In this document: positions 56,978-64,000 of the stretch, one piece after another
Layout: every line of letters starts with the position of its first letter
How positions within the stretch are numbered: the stretch's first letter is position 1
Assembly: GCF_030813355.1 (NCBI RefSeq)
Contig: NZ_JAUSUD010000003.1
Location: 62,001-126,000, forward strand
DNA: 64,000 nt
Reading direction: 5' to 3'
From: Metabacillus malikii
GTDB lineage: Bacteria; Bacillota; Bacilli; Bacillales; Bacillaceae
Program-made: the position numbers and the translations under genes
Notes under the pieces: generated by a model
The model's input: only the letters and a program-made list of their open reading frames with translations
The model's database searches: none
What the model was told of the DNA's origin: nothing

Positions 56978-57259
56978 ATCTCTTTAGACGAAAACGAATT
57001 AAAAAAATTGGCATTGGAGGAATTCCGTAAACGTATGGAGGAAATTGAGGAAGATATGTTCCTTATAGATACCAAGGAACTTTGTAAATTGCTTTCGTTA
57101 AGTAGACCAACAGTAGAAAAATTATTTATTTACAATCCTGATTTTCCATCTATACGAGTGGGCAAAAAATGGCTATTTAATCGTCAAGAAGTAAAGGAAT
57201 ATATCAACCGTTGGTCAAAAGATGTTAGGAAAATAGGTGGAAGTGTGAATTGCGATTAA
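56963..57259 (+). CDS. Helix-turn-helix/excisionase-type DNA-binding protein
   Basis: 98-aa protein with a MerR/excisionase-like winged helix at 35-90 (LIDTKELCKLLSLSRPTVEK and VGKKWLFNRQEVKEYINRW). TTG at 56963 is 6 nt after AAAGG; ATG at 56969 is the alternative. First rightward gene, likely an excisionase or AlpA-like activator. Confidence 0.85.
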   Translation: MQMFNISLDENELKKLALEEFRKRMEEIEEDMFLIDTKELCKLLSLSRPTVEKLFIYNPDFPSIRVGKKWLFNRQEVKEYINRWSKDVRKIGGSVNCD

Positions 57260-57290
57260 ACCTGATAAATAGAAAGGGAGAACATCACGA

Positions 57291-59162
57291 ATGCAAGCAA
57301 AAGAACCAAGGTATATCGAATTTATAGACAATGAGAAATACCCAAGGAATGGTGCAGACATTTCAGATATACATGAAACCTTTAATTCATGTGGGTGGAT
57401 TCTTGATGAAGATGAATTGGTTGTTGACATTGACAATCTTGAAAAAAGCAAGATTGAAAAAATTATCAGCACGTTTGATATTAAAACCCAAATTGTTTGG
57501 ACAAATAGAGGGGCACACTTCTATTTCAAAAAACCAAAAGGATTCAAGGGTGCAAAGAAAGTCTGCCCCCTTGGGTTTGAAGTTGAATATAAGCATAGCA
57601 AGAACACGAAGGCAACCACCATCAAGCAAAATGGGGTATTGCGACCGATTGAATATGAAGGCAATCGTGAAGAATTGCCTGATATATTTTACACTAAAAG
57701 GCGGTTGAATCCCGTTCAAGAATTAGATGAAGGAGAAGGAAGAAATGACACACTTTATCAACATAGAATGAACATACACCATTTGAACCAATGGCAAAGC
57801 ATATTGTGGTTTATTAATAATCATATTTTTGCAACCCCTTTGCCTGGAGAAGAATTTCAAAATATCATCAGGGATAATGTAAAAATCAAAGCCGAAAAGA
57901 ATAACGAGTATGATGTGGCTATGCAATTAAGAAGGAAATTGAAAGTCGTGAAATTTAGTGACCGCTTATATTCTTTTAACGGAAATCATTATCATGATGG
58001 AATCTATTTTGAAAATGATGTTGCCTGTGAAATTGCAGGTCAAAAGATGCGTTACATAACAGAAGTGATAAATCAAATAGGTATTCATACGTTACCGATT
58101 GAAGAACCTTCAGATGGGTGGGGTATAAAATTTAAAAATGGCTATTTACATGATGGGCATTGGGTTGAAATTGATTTTAAGGAATTTACCCCATTTTATA
58201 TAGGCATACCTTATAAACCTGATGCCGAACCAGTGGCGATTGTAGATGATTTTCTTGAAACATTTACTGATGGAGATGAAGATTATAAAAGTTTGATTTT
58301 GGAGACTATTGCCCATTGTTTAATCACAAACATTCATGTGAAGCGTAATAAACATTTCCAACGTGTTACTTTCTTTATTGGTGATGGTAGCAATGGTAAA
58401 GGAACATTGCTGAATGTTATTCGTGCCTTACTAGGAACAGAAAATGTTTCCTCGATTTCATTAGACCGCATTATTGACGAACGATATTTGGTCACTATGC
58501 GTGGCAAACTTGCAAATTGCGGTGATGATATTGAAAACAAAGCGATAAAAGAAGAAAAAATGAAAATGCTTAAAAACCTATCTTCTTATGATGTAATTCC
58601 GTTACGTGAATTATTTAAGCAATCAAAAGATGAATCCATTTTGGCTTCACAGATTTTTACTACCAATCATCTTTTGAAATCATTTGAAAAAGGTGAAGCG
58701 TGGAAACGTCGTGTAGTTTGGTGTCCGTCTTTTGGTAGACCAAAAGTTTATGACCCGCACTTTCAAGAAAAATTAACTTCACAAGAATCTATGGAATATT
58801 GGTTAAAACTTGTGATGGAAGCGTATTTTCGATTATATAAGAATCGTAAGTTTACGGAATCAGAGAAGGTCAAGGAATACACGGAATTGTATCATAAGGA
58901 AAACAATTCGTGTATTGAGTGGGTACGTGATGTGGCTGATGTGGAAAAGGACATAATTGGGATGAAAACACCTGAAACCTATTTGATATATGCAAAATGG
59001 GCTGAAGAAAATGGTTTGAACCTGCAATCACCAAAACAATTAAAGAAGACGATTGAAGAAGAATTAGGTTTATATGTTCAAGATACTTCACGTGATGGTG
59101 AATCGGCAAAACTTTGGGCAAGAGCACCAACAAAGAAAAGAAAAAACAAAATAAATAAATAG
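57291..59162 (+). CDS. Primase-helicase (P4/D5-like replication protein)
   Basis: 623-aa replication protein. The N-terminal part has prim-pol-like motifs (DELVVDIDN, GAHFYFKKP); the C-terminal part is a SF3 helicase with Walker A GDGSNGKGT (about 364-372), Walker B-like ANCGDDIE and a sensor segment IFTTNHL. AAAGGGAG is 10 nt before the ATG. Such proteins start and unwind replication of satellites and plasmids; iterons lie directly downstream. Confidence 0.9.
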   Translation: MQAKEPRYIEFIDNEKYPRNGADISDIHETFNSCGWILDEDELVVDIDNLEKSKIEKIISTFDIKTQIVWTNRGAHFYFKKPKGFKGAKKVCPLGFEVEYKHSKNTKATTIKQNGVLRPIEYEGNREELPDIFYTKRRLNPVQELDEGEGRNDTLYQHRMNIHHLNQWQSILWFINNHIFATPLPGEEFQNIIRDNVKIKAEKNNEYDVAMQLRRKLKVVKFSDRLYSFNGNHYHDGIYFENDVACEIAGQKMRYITEVINQIGIHTLPIEEPSDGWGIKFKNGYLHDGHWVEIDFKEFTPFYIGIPYKPDAEPVAIVDDFLETFTDGDEDYKSLILETIAHCLITNIHVKRNKHFQRVTFFIGDGSNGKGTLLNVIRALLGTENVSSISLDRIIDERYLVTMRGKLANCGDDIENKAIKEEKMKMLKNLSSYDVIPLRELFKQSKDESILASQIFTTNHLLKSFEKGEAWKRRVVWCPSFGRPKVYDPHFQEKLTSQESMEYWLKLVMEAYFRLYKNRKFTESEKVKEYTELYHKENNSCIEWVRDVADVEKDIIGMKTPETYLIYAKWAEENGLNLQSPKQLKKTIEEELGLYVQDTSRDGESAKLWARAPTKKRKNKINK

Positions 59163-59467
59163 TGGTTTTTAGACATTTTAGTGGTTTAGTGGTTTTTTGG
59201 TGGTTTCTTAAACCCTTGGTACATAAGAGATTGAAAGGGAAAACCACCAAACCACCAAAATGTTTATTAAAAGTAAAATAAAAATATTTATATGTATTAT
59301 ATGTATGAGTATCTATTTATAAATTGTTTTGTTTTTTTTTATAAAGACTTTTGTGGAAAAAAACGGTGGTTTGGTGGTTAAAATGGTTCAATCCCTTGTG
59401 GGAGTAAGATAGTATCCAACCACTAAAAAACCACTTAAACCACATTTGCATTATTAAAAAGTGGTTT
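59162..59467. other. Putative replication origin with GTGGTTT iterons
   Basis: GTGGTTT at 59162, 59181, 59189 and 59200 and inverted AAACCAC at 59241 and 59249 lie left of a very AT-rich stretch (about 59260-59350). On the right are GTGGTTT at 59366, GTGGTTA at 59374, inverted copies near 59418, 59429 and 59437, and GTGGTTT at 59461. Short iterons flanking an AT-rich block next to the primase-helicase gene match the design of SaPI origins. Confidence 0.72.
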
Positions 59468-59596
59468 GTAACCTTTTGATAATCCCCCCCTCTTTTTGTA
59501 TTGTGGGGGGTGCTTGGGACAAACGGCGACAAGGGAACCTTTTCCGACCAAGCGTTAAAATTGAGATACTTTTTTTGAAAGGAGAACAACGGCTGA

Positions 59597-59785
59597 ATGG
59601 TTATGCTTATTACTTTACAAACGATTCAAAACGGCTTTTTCAAGTGCAAAATTAAACCTATTGTGGGTGCACTCTATCACCGAGAATTTACGGCTGAAGC
59701 ATTACACGAATATTTAATGGCGATTGATTTCTATTGTGAAACAAAAGGTTATCAATATAAATTTATTGTTCCCGATGCTATTTAG
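59597..59785 (+). CDS. Doubtful small protein, possibly interrupted
   Basis: 62-aa frame (MVMLITLQTIQNGFFKCKIK...) with AAAGGAG 12 nt upstream, rather far. It stops at TAG and continues in the same frame for 17 more residues to a second TAG (about 59836), so an amber mutation may have shortened it. Not recognised. Confidence 0.35.
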   Translation: MVMLITLQTIQNGFFKCKIKPIVGALYHREFTAEALHEYLMAIDFYCETKGYQYKFIVPDAI

Positions 59786-59904
59786 AAGATGGCAGGGCAT
59801 TGGTTAGAAAGTTTAGCAACAACTAATAATAAAAAATAGTGATGCCTAAATCAATTATGATGGTGTTCATATTATTGCCTTTGAATGTTCTTGTTGTTGC
59901 GGTG

Positions 59905-59940
59905 AAAAGCATTCCTCTTGCTTGGGGGAATGCTTTTTAT
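59905..59940 (+). terminator. Terminator in the element
   Basis: AAAAGCATTCC and GGAATGCTTTTT around an 11-nt loop. Confidence 0.82.
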
Positions 59941-60149
59941 TATGCTTCAGAAGGTTCTGAAGAGGGTTTTGAAAGTACCTGAACCAAGGCTGATATAGTA
60001 TGAAAGAGTGCTGAAAAGTCAATAATAATAATGCTTGCAAACGGTTTTGTGTTTCTTTCTTTTCTTTTTTTTGTTCAGTCGCTTGTAATTCTAAATGATT
60101 TCAAGTGCTTGCGATTTAATTGTTTTAGCGTAATTCAATCCATCTTTGC

Positions 60150-60188
60150 CCCCTGTTGGACTTCAATCCCCCAACAGGGGTTTTCTTT
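60150..60188 (+). terminator. Second terminator in the element
   Basis: CCCCTGTTGG and CCAACAGGGG followed by TTTTCTTTT, about 45 bp before the next start codon; transcription of the late genes may therefore begin in this gap or be attenuated here. Confidence 0.82.
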
Positions 60189-60233
60189 TGTGGTAACGTC
60201 AATAATGGGAATCTGAAAGGGGATGAATCCGAA

Positions 60234-60554
60234 ATGAGAAGTTCAAGACCATTGTTTGAATTGGGGCAAATCGTAAAAACAAAAAGCATTGCTGAAAATG
60301 TTGAACCTAGTAAAATTGCTAGTCTTATTAGAAACCATATAACAGGTGATTTTGGCATCCTAGAAAATGCTGATATTGATGCTAACAAGGATGCTATTCA
60401 AAACGGTGACAGGGTTTTGTCTGCTTATATGGTGCAAGGAAAAGAGGTTTATGTCATAACTGAATGGGATAGAAGTCATACAACCGTTGTTTATGCTGAT
60501 GAACATAGTATCAAATCAGGTGAAAAGGTTGTGAAATCAAGGGTTTTCAAGTGA
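60234..60554 (+). CDS. Small conserved phage/plasmid protein of unknown function
   Basis: 106-aa soluble protein with the pattern FELGQIVKT, LIRNHITGDFG, NGDRVLSAY and VYVITEWDRSHTTVVYADEH. This family is widespread on plasmids and phages and is sometimes labelled restriction subunit M, a label not supported by any methyltransferase motif. Start at 60234 after AAAGGGG, 11 nt spacing. Confidence 0.7.
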   Translation: MRSSRPLFELGQIVKTKSIAENVEPSKIASLIRNHITGDFGILENADIDANKDAIQNGDRVLSAYMVQGKEVYVITEWDRSHTTVVYADEHSIKSGEKVVKSRVFK

Positions 60555-60632
60555 TTGAAACCTACCCAACAAGGGCATAATATTACTAATTCTTTGTACA
60601 CAAAGTTGATTCAAAGTCCGCAATAAGAAGAA

Positions 60633-60663
60633 CTCACAAAAGGGGCATTTTGTGGGTTTTTTT
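60633..60663 (+). terminator. Terminator before the capsid genes
   Basis: CTCACAAAA - GGGGCA - TTTTGTGGG followed by TTTTTTT. Confidence 0.78.
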
Positions 60664-60806
60664 ATGCCCTTTTTTATTGTGTGAACTATGAAAAACCCTT
60701 ATCTATCAAGGTTATTGGGCAAACTAATAACACCAATACCAAAAAAAATCTATTGCCGAAAAATAGTGCTGATAAAAAATCCAAGATAGAAAGGGGGTAC
60801 ATAATT

Positions 60807-61391
60807 TTGATTGAAATCAGGAACGGTTCTGTTTTTGTTACTGGCTATGTGAATGCCGTGGAACGTGAATCAGACTTTATCCCATCCCCACAGGGAAGGT
60901 TTAAAGAGATTATCAAGGCAAAAGTATTTGAACGTGCTTTAAATCGTGCAAAGGATGTTCTATTGCTTTTTAACCATGATGAAAATAGAATGCTTGGTTC
61001 TATATCCCAAGGCAATCTAAAACTTATGGAAGATTCAATAGGGTTGAAGGCTGAAGCCGAAATCAGGGATTCATCCATTATTGAAAAAGCAAGACAGGGC
61101 AATTTTTTGCAAGGTTGGTCTTTTGGATTCATTGAACGGAGAAGCCGTTTTGAAAAAGGTTCTGATGGGATTGAAAGGCGATTCATTGAAGATTTAGACC
61201 TGATGGAAGTGTCTTTATTATCGGTGAAACCTGCCTATCCTTGTTGTTCGGTGGAAATCAGAAATAACGGCATCTATGAAAGGCGATATTCTGATTTATT
61301 GATTGATTCAACATCAACAAAATCCATTGTGGATTTATCACGATACGAGAACGAAATAAGATATCTAACACTGAAGGGAATGACTATATAA
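60807..61391 (+). CDS. HK97-family prohead protease
   Basis: Capsid maturation serine protease of 194 aa. Catalytic residues fit His57 in LLLFNHDENR and Ser105 in LQGWSFGF, with the family segment DLMEVSLLSVKPAYP. TTG at 60807 is placed 9 nt after AAGGGGG; the frame extends upstream to 60681 without a site. It ends 2 nt before the major capsid gene. It would cut the delta domain from that protein. Confidence 0.93.
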   Translation: MIEIRNGSVFVTGYVNAVERESDFIPSPQGRFKEIIKAKVFERALNRAKDVLLLFNHDENRMLGSISQGNLKLMEDSIGLKAEAEIRDSSIIEKARQGNFLQGWSFGFIERRSRFEKGSDGIERRFIEDLDLMEVSLLSVKPAYPCCSVEIRNNGIYERRYSDLLIDSTSTKSIVDLSRYENEIRYLTLKGMTI

Positions 61392-61393
61392 CT

Positions 61394-62641
61394 ATGGTAT
61401 TAAAACAAATTCAAGATGCAAGATTGTTAAAACTGGCACATCAAAGAGAGCAATATCTAGGTGAAATGCAGGGGATTATAGCAAGTGCTAAAAAGGAAAA
61501 ACGTGCAATTACTGAAGATGAAAACAAGAAGTTTGAAAGTCTTGAAAAACAGATTCAAACAGTTGATGATGAACTAGAAAAAAATGATTTTAAAAACCTT
61601 GAAGATTTAACGGAACGTATGCAAGAACGTGAATCAAGATTTAAAGCAATGCAAAACCCAAGTTCATCCGACAAAATGAAAGAGAACCGAGCAAAAAAGC
61701 GTTCCGACAATCCTTTAGAGGTTAGGGGATATGTAGGAAAGGAACGAATCGGAAACCATGATACAAGCGTCACTATTGGCGATTTAGTCTATTCCCATGT
61801 AACAGGCAAGTTTAGAAATTCTGAAGTAAGACAGGCACTTTCAACAACTTCAGGGGGGATTGTTGTTCCTACTGATGTTTACGAAAATTTCATTGATTTA
61901 ATGCGTGACCAAAACTTTTTGCTTCAAACAACTGTCTATCCAATGGCAACAAAGGCACTTGTGATTCCAAAGCTTGTGGGCGATATCCAGCCAACATTTA
62001 AGGTTGAAAATGAATTAATTGTTGAAAGTTCCCCTGTTTTTGATTCAGTACGATTGGAAGCAAAACCACTGTATGCAATGACTTCAATTTCCCTTGAATT
62101 GATTGAATCGGGTGGACTTGATATTGGAATGGCGGTAACAAATATCATGGCATCATCAATGGCACAAGCCGTTCAAAGTTTCATGTTGAAGGGTGGGGGT
62201 GCTAATGGGTATGGAGGTATTCTAAATGACCCTAACATTAATCTAATTGATGCAACGACCATTGATTATGCAAGTATTGGGGCAGGGTTTAGAGCAATTA
62301 GAAGTGCATACGGCAATCCTGATGGCATCATCCTAAATAATGCTGATGCAATGGATTTAGAATTGCTAACAGATACAACAGGGCAATTTATTCAACCCCC
62401 AAGATTTATGGAGAATCTTGAAACCTATTCCCTTGGTGGTGGACTTGATGAAGGTGAAGGGGTTGTTGCAAACCTTCAGTCCATTGCATGGGGCATTTTG
62501 TCCGAGGGTGGACTTCAGATTGATATTGATAAATCAGGGGAAGCGTTCCAACGTGGGCAAATTAAAATTCGTGCAAGAATCAACAGTGATTTTGCTTTAA
62601 CGAATCCTAAATTGATTTCTCATGTAAGACCGACAGTTTAA
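61394..62641 (+). CDS. HK97-fold major capsid protein
   Basis: 415 aa. An N-terminal coiled-coil delta (scaffold) domain of about 100 residues rich in Lys/Glu is followed by the HK97 body (SGGIVVPTDVYENFIDLMRD; GGGANGYGGILND; ending FALTNPKLISHVRP). Paired with the protease as in tailed phages. No portal, terminase or connector gene follows. Confidence 0.95.
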   Translation: MVLKQIQDARLLKLAHQREQYLGEMQGIIASAKKEKRAITEDENKKFESLEKQIQTVDDELEKNDFKNLEDLTERMQERESRFKAMQNPSSSDKMKENRAKKRSDNPLEVRGYVGKERIGNHDTSVTIGDLVYSHVTGKFRNSEVRQALSTTSGGIVVPTDVYENFIDLMRDQNFLLQTTVYPMATKALVIPKLVGDIQPTFKVENELIVESSPVFDSVRLEAKPLYAMTSISLELIESGGLDIGMAVTNIMASSMAQAVQSFMLKGGGANGYGGILNDPNINLIDATTIDYASIGAGFRAIRSAYGNPDGIILNNADAMDLELLTDTTGQFIQPPRFMENLETYSLGGGLDEGEGVVANLQSIAWGILSEGGLQIDIDKSGEAFQRGQIKIRARINSDFALTNPKLISHVRPTV

Positions 62642-62658
62642 AAATGTAGTTTGATAAT

Positions 62659-62684
62659 GCAGGGGGAAACCCTTGCTTTTTTTT
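62659..62684 (+). terminator. Terminator after the capsid gene
   Basis: GCAGGGG - GAAA - CCCTTGC followed by TTTTTTTT. Confidence 0.8.
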
Positions 62685-62802
62685 GTTGTAATAAGTTGTA
62701 CTATTTGAAATAATTGTAATTGAACTAACGGAGCAGGATTGTTCAACAAAGGAAACTGAATTTTTTAAGTTAAATTGGAATGTGAGAGGTGGAATTCGGA
62801 TA

Positions 62803-63135
62803 ATGAAAAATGATGTTTTTACTAAAGTGATTTTAAGTGGAATATTAGTATGTTTAATTGTAATAGCATTCAAATTAAATACCAACAAGAATGTTCAACA
62901 ACCAACACCAAATGTTGAGGTTAATAACCAAGGTGGGCGAGTTGTTCAGTTAGCACCTAACAGAGTTGGAGTGATTGATACTGGTCATGGCAGTGGTTGG
63001 GAACAACTTGTTGTTTTTGAATATAATCCAGAAACAAAAGACTTTGAAGTTGTTAGCTCATTAACTTATGAAGACTATTTTAATCATCCCGAAGAGTACG
63101 GTATTCCAGTTAGAAGTGATAAATATGGAAATTGA
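62803..63135 (+). CDS. Small single-pass membrane protein of the element
   Basis: 110-aa protein with one N-terminal helix (VILSGILVCLIVIAFKL) and an exposed domain of about 80 residues (GVIDTGHGSGWEQLVVFEY). Lies between two terminators, so it is its own unit, like a cargo gene. Start at 62803; a GTG at 62782 is possible. Not recognised. Confidence 0.62.
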   Translation: MKNDVFTKVILSGILVCLIVIAFKLNTNKNVQQPTPNVEVNNQGGRVVQLAPNRVGVIDTGHGSGWEQLVVFEYNPETKDFEVVSSLTYEDYFNHPEEYGIPVRSDKYGN

Positions 63136-63191
63136 GTTATTCCACAAACGGGGGCATTACTTCAATAAGAACCTTCAAAAGAAATGAAGAA

Positions 63192-63217
63192 AACTCACGG
63201 CAAGCAACCGTGAGTTC
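63192..63217 (+). terminator. Terminator after the small membrane protein gene
   Basis: AACTCACGG - CAAGCAA - CCGTGAGTT. Confidence 0.75.
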
Positions 63218-63265
63218 TTACTGTAAAACCCTGATTTTATGTGACTTTTAACCAATACCAATTCC

Positions 63266-63286
63266 GTGCAAAGTTCGTGCAAAGTT
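63266..63286 (+). repeat. Right GTGCAAAGTT repeats (candidate integrase arm sites)
   Basis: GTGCAAAGTT at 63266 and 63277, 11 bp apart, the same spacing and orientation as at 55165/55176. Confidence 0.7.
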
Positions 63287-63387
63287 GAGTTTATAATTGG
63301 TTTTACTAATGTTTAACAAATGGCTTTGTACCAACGGTTTTAGGTGTGTTTTTAGACTATATTTCATGCTATTTTAACCACAATTAT

Positions 63388-63419
63388 TCAAGTTTGAGAT
63401 GGAAGGTTCAATCGGTTAA
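63388..63419 (+). other. attR with displaced sufB 3' end
   Basis: TCAAGTTTGAGATGGAAGGT then TCAATCGGTTAA, which would encode KFEMEGSIG and a stop exactly like sufB but with different synonymous codons. The part after ATGGAAGGT is probably the original host end of sufB. Confidence 0.82.
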
Positions 63420-63497
63420 TATATAGATTTATTAAAGCATAGAGGGATTTCATCCAGTGCCAAGCTAGTGATACAAAATTGAACCCTTAATCTAGGA

Positions 63498-63526
63498 GGC
63501 GGACTTTATAAGTTCGTCTTCTTTTG
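63498..63526 (+). terminator. Likely original suf operon terminator
   Basis: GGCGGACTT - TAT - AAGTTCGTC (with G-U pairs) then TTCTTTT, about 80 bp after the displaced sufB stop. Confidence 0.6.
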
Positions 63527-63590
63527 TATTAGTTATATACGGTTTACTTTTATAAAATTGTTAAATACAATCACAATTGAGTGCCTTTAC

Positions 63591-63618
63591 TTGACAATCA
63601 ATACATCAAAACTATAAT
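63591..63618 (+). promoter_or_regulatory. Strong sigma-A promoter of the Rrf2 gene
   Basis: TTGACA at 63591-63596, 16-bp spacer, TATAAT at 63613-63618. Confidence 0.85.
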
Positions 63619-63668
63619 AGATATTAAGGACTCTTAAAGTCTTTGAATATTAAGAAGGGATGAAAACA

Positions 63669-64000
63669 TTGAAGTATTCAAAAGCAACGAACTACGCTCT
63701 ACATACAATGCTGCATTTAGCAATGTCGAATACAACGAAACCTGTGGGCGTACAGACTTTAGCAGAACAGCAACAAGTATCACCAACTTATTTATCAAAA
63801 ATTTTAACAAAGCTTGTTAAAGAAGGCATGGTTACGTCTGTTTCAGGTGCAAATGGTGGATACTCATTAGTTCATGGCTGGGAATCAATCTCTTTCCTTG
63901 ATATTATTTATGCCATTGAAGGAAAATCTTCATTGTTTGAGTGTCATTTTAATCATGGACCTGAATGCTTAATTCAAAAAGTCATGTTGAGAGCGGAAGA
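63669..64000 (+). CDS. Rrf2-family transcriptional regulator (partial)
   Basis: The first 110 codons of a winged-helix regulator cut by the window end. MKYSKATNYALHTMLHLAMS, the recognition region VSPTYLSKILTKLVKEGMV and the wing SGANGGYSL are typical of Rrf2 proteins; Cys residues in FECHFNHGPECL could hold a Fe-S cluster. TTG at 63669 is 9 nt after AAGGG; ATG at 63660 is too near. Confidence 0.88.
   Translation, partial: MKYSKATNYALHTMLHLAMSNTTKPVGVQTLAEQQQVSPTYLSKILTKLVKEGMVTSVSGANGGYSLVHGWESISFLDIIYAIEGKSSLFECHFNHGPECLIQKVMLRAE

Larger units (their letters stand above)
59468..60233. other. Mostly noncoding stretch of the element
   Basis: Between the origin and the next clear gene. Holds one doubtful small frame and two terminators, listed separately; nothing else I can support. 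Confidence 0.5.
55090..63407. mobile_element. Capsid-encoding phage-satellite-like element integrated in sufB
   Basis: About 8.3 kb bounded by the sufB 3' end duplication. Order: terminator, leftward tyrosine integrase and XRE repressor, operator region, rightward HTH protein, primase-helicase, iteron/AT-rich putative origin, small proteins, HK97-type prohead protease, major capsid protein, small membrane protein, then the right att site. Direct repeats GTGCAAAGTT lie at both ends. No terminase, portal, tail, holin or endolysin genes are present. The layout resembles phage-inducible chromosomal islands (SaPI type) and in particular capsid-forming ones, but with only two morphogenesis genes. 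Confidence 0.88.

Noticed and set aside
60234-60554. Type I restriction enzyme subunit
   Set aside because: Homologues often carry that label, but the protein has 106 aa and no methyltransferase or specificity motif.
55090-63407. Complete prophage
   Set aside because: No terminase, portal, tail, holin or lysin genes; far too short.

Overview
The window looks like a chromosomal segment of a low-GC, endospore-forming Firmicute of the Bacillaceae. Evidence: strong AGGAGG-type ribosome binding sites, many TTG/GTG starts, and spore genes (CotF-like coat proteins, YuzL, an Ena-type appendage subunit). Gene order from about 34.0 to 55.1 kb (cotF-like yusN / fadM / yuzL / fadN-fadA-fadE / yusI / gcvH / yusG / yusF / yusE / yusD / metNPQ / sufCDSUB) closely follows the B. 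subtilis yus-met-suf region. I do not name a species. No rRNA, tRNA or CRISPR was found.

Layout. 0-5.3 kb: a SorC-type regulator, a 52-bp tandem array, a DJ-1/PfpI protein, a repeat-in-hairpin composite, then small membrane and Cys-rich proteins including a divergent spore-appendage-like locus. 5.5-12 kb: an RND exporter, a chemoreceptor and small membrane proteins. 12.2-12.8 kb: a second 52-bp array. 13.7-18.5 kb: csoR-copZ with its operator, a PadR/HAAS pair, a GNAT enzyme and a GPH-family sugar symporter. 18.5-22.2 kb: the secretion-stress system cssS-cssR facing htrB. 22.3-26.7 kb: small acidic proteins, an orphan PD-(D/E)XK nuclease-like protein, a DD-carboxypeptidase-like protein and tatA. 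27-31 kb: a dicarboxylate/amino-acid symporter and ktrAB behind a c-di-AMP riboswitch. 31-35.9 kb: a lipoprotein, a Fur-box-preceded FhuF-like reductase gene, coat proteins, proline dehydrogenase and YuzL. 36-41.5 kb: the FadR-box-controlled beta-oxidation operon. 42-49 kb: yusI, gcvH, yusGFED, metY and the SAM-riboswitch-controlled metNPQ importer. 49.9-55.1 kb: the suf Fe-S assembly operon.

From about 55.09 to 63.41 kb a mobile element of roughly 8.3 kb sits in the 3' end of sufB. It supplies the last sufB codons on the left and leaves a second sufB 3' end on the right. Its layout is that of a phage satellite: leftward integrase and XRE repressor, a four-site operator region, rightward HTH/excisionase and primase-helicase, an iteron/AT-rich putative origin, then a HK97-type prohead protease and major capsid protein. 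I see no terminase, portal, tail or lysis genes. This is the most interesting system here: a minimal capsid-encoding satellite with its own replication module. The window ends inside an Rrf2-family regulator gene.

Three dispersed repeat families lie between the housekeeping genes: two 52-bp arrays of phased palindromes; a MITE-like element with inverted ends of about 30 bp in long (382 bp) and short (222 bp) forms plus a relic; and a GGAAGCAG/GGACGGTTC hairpin family.
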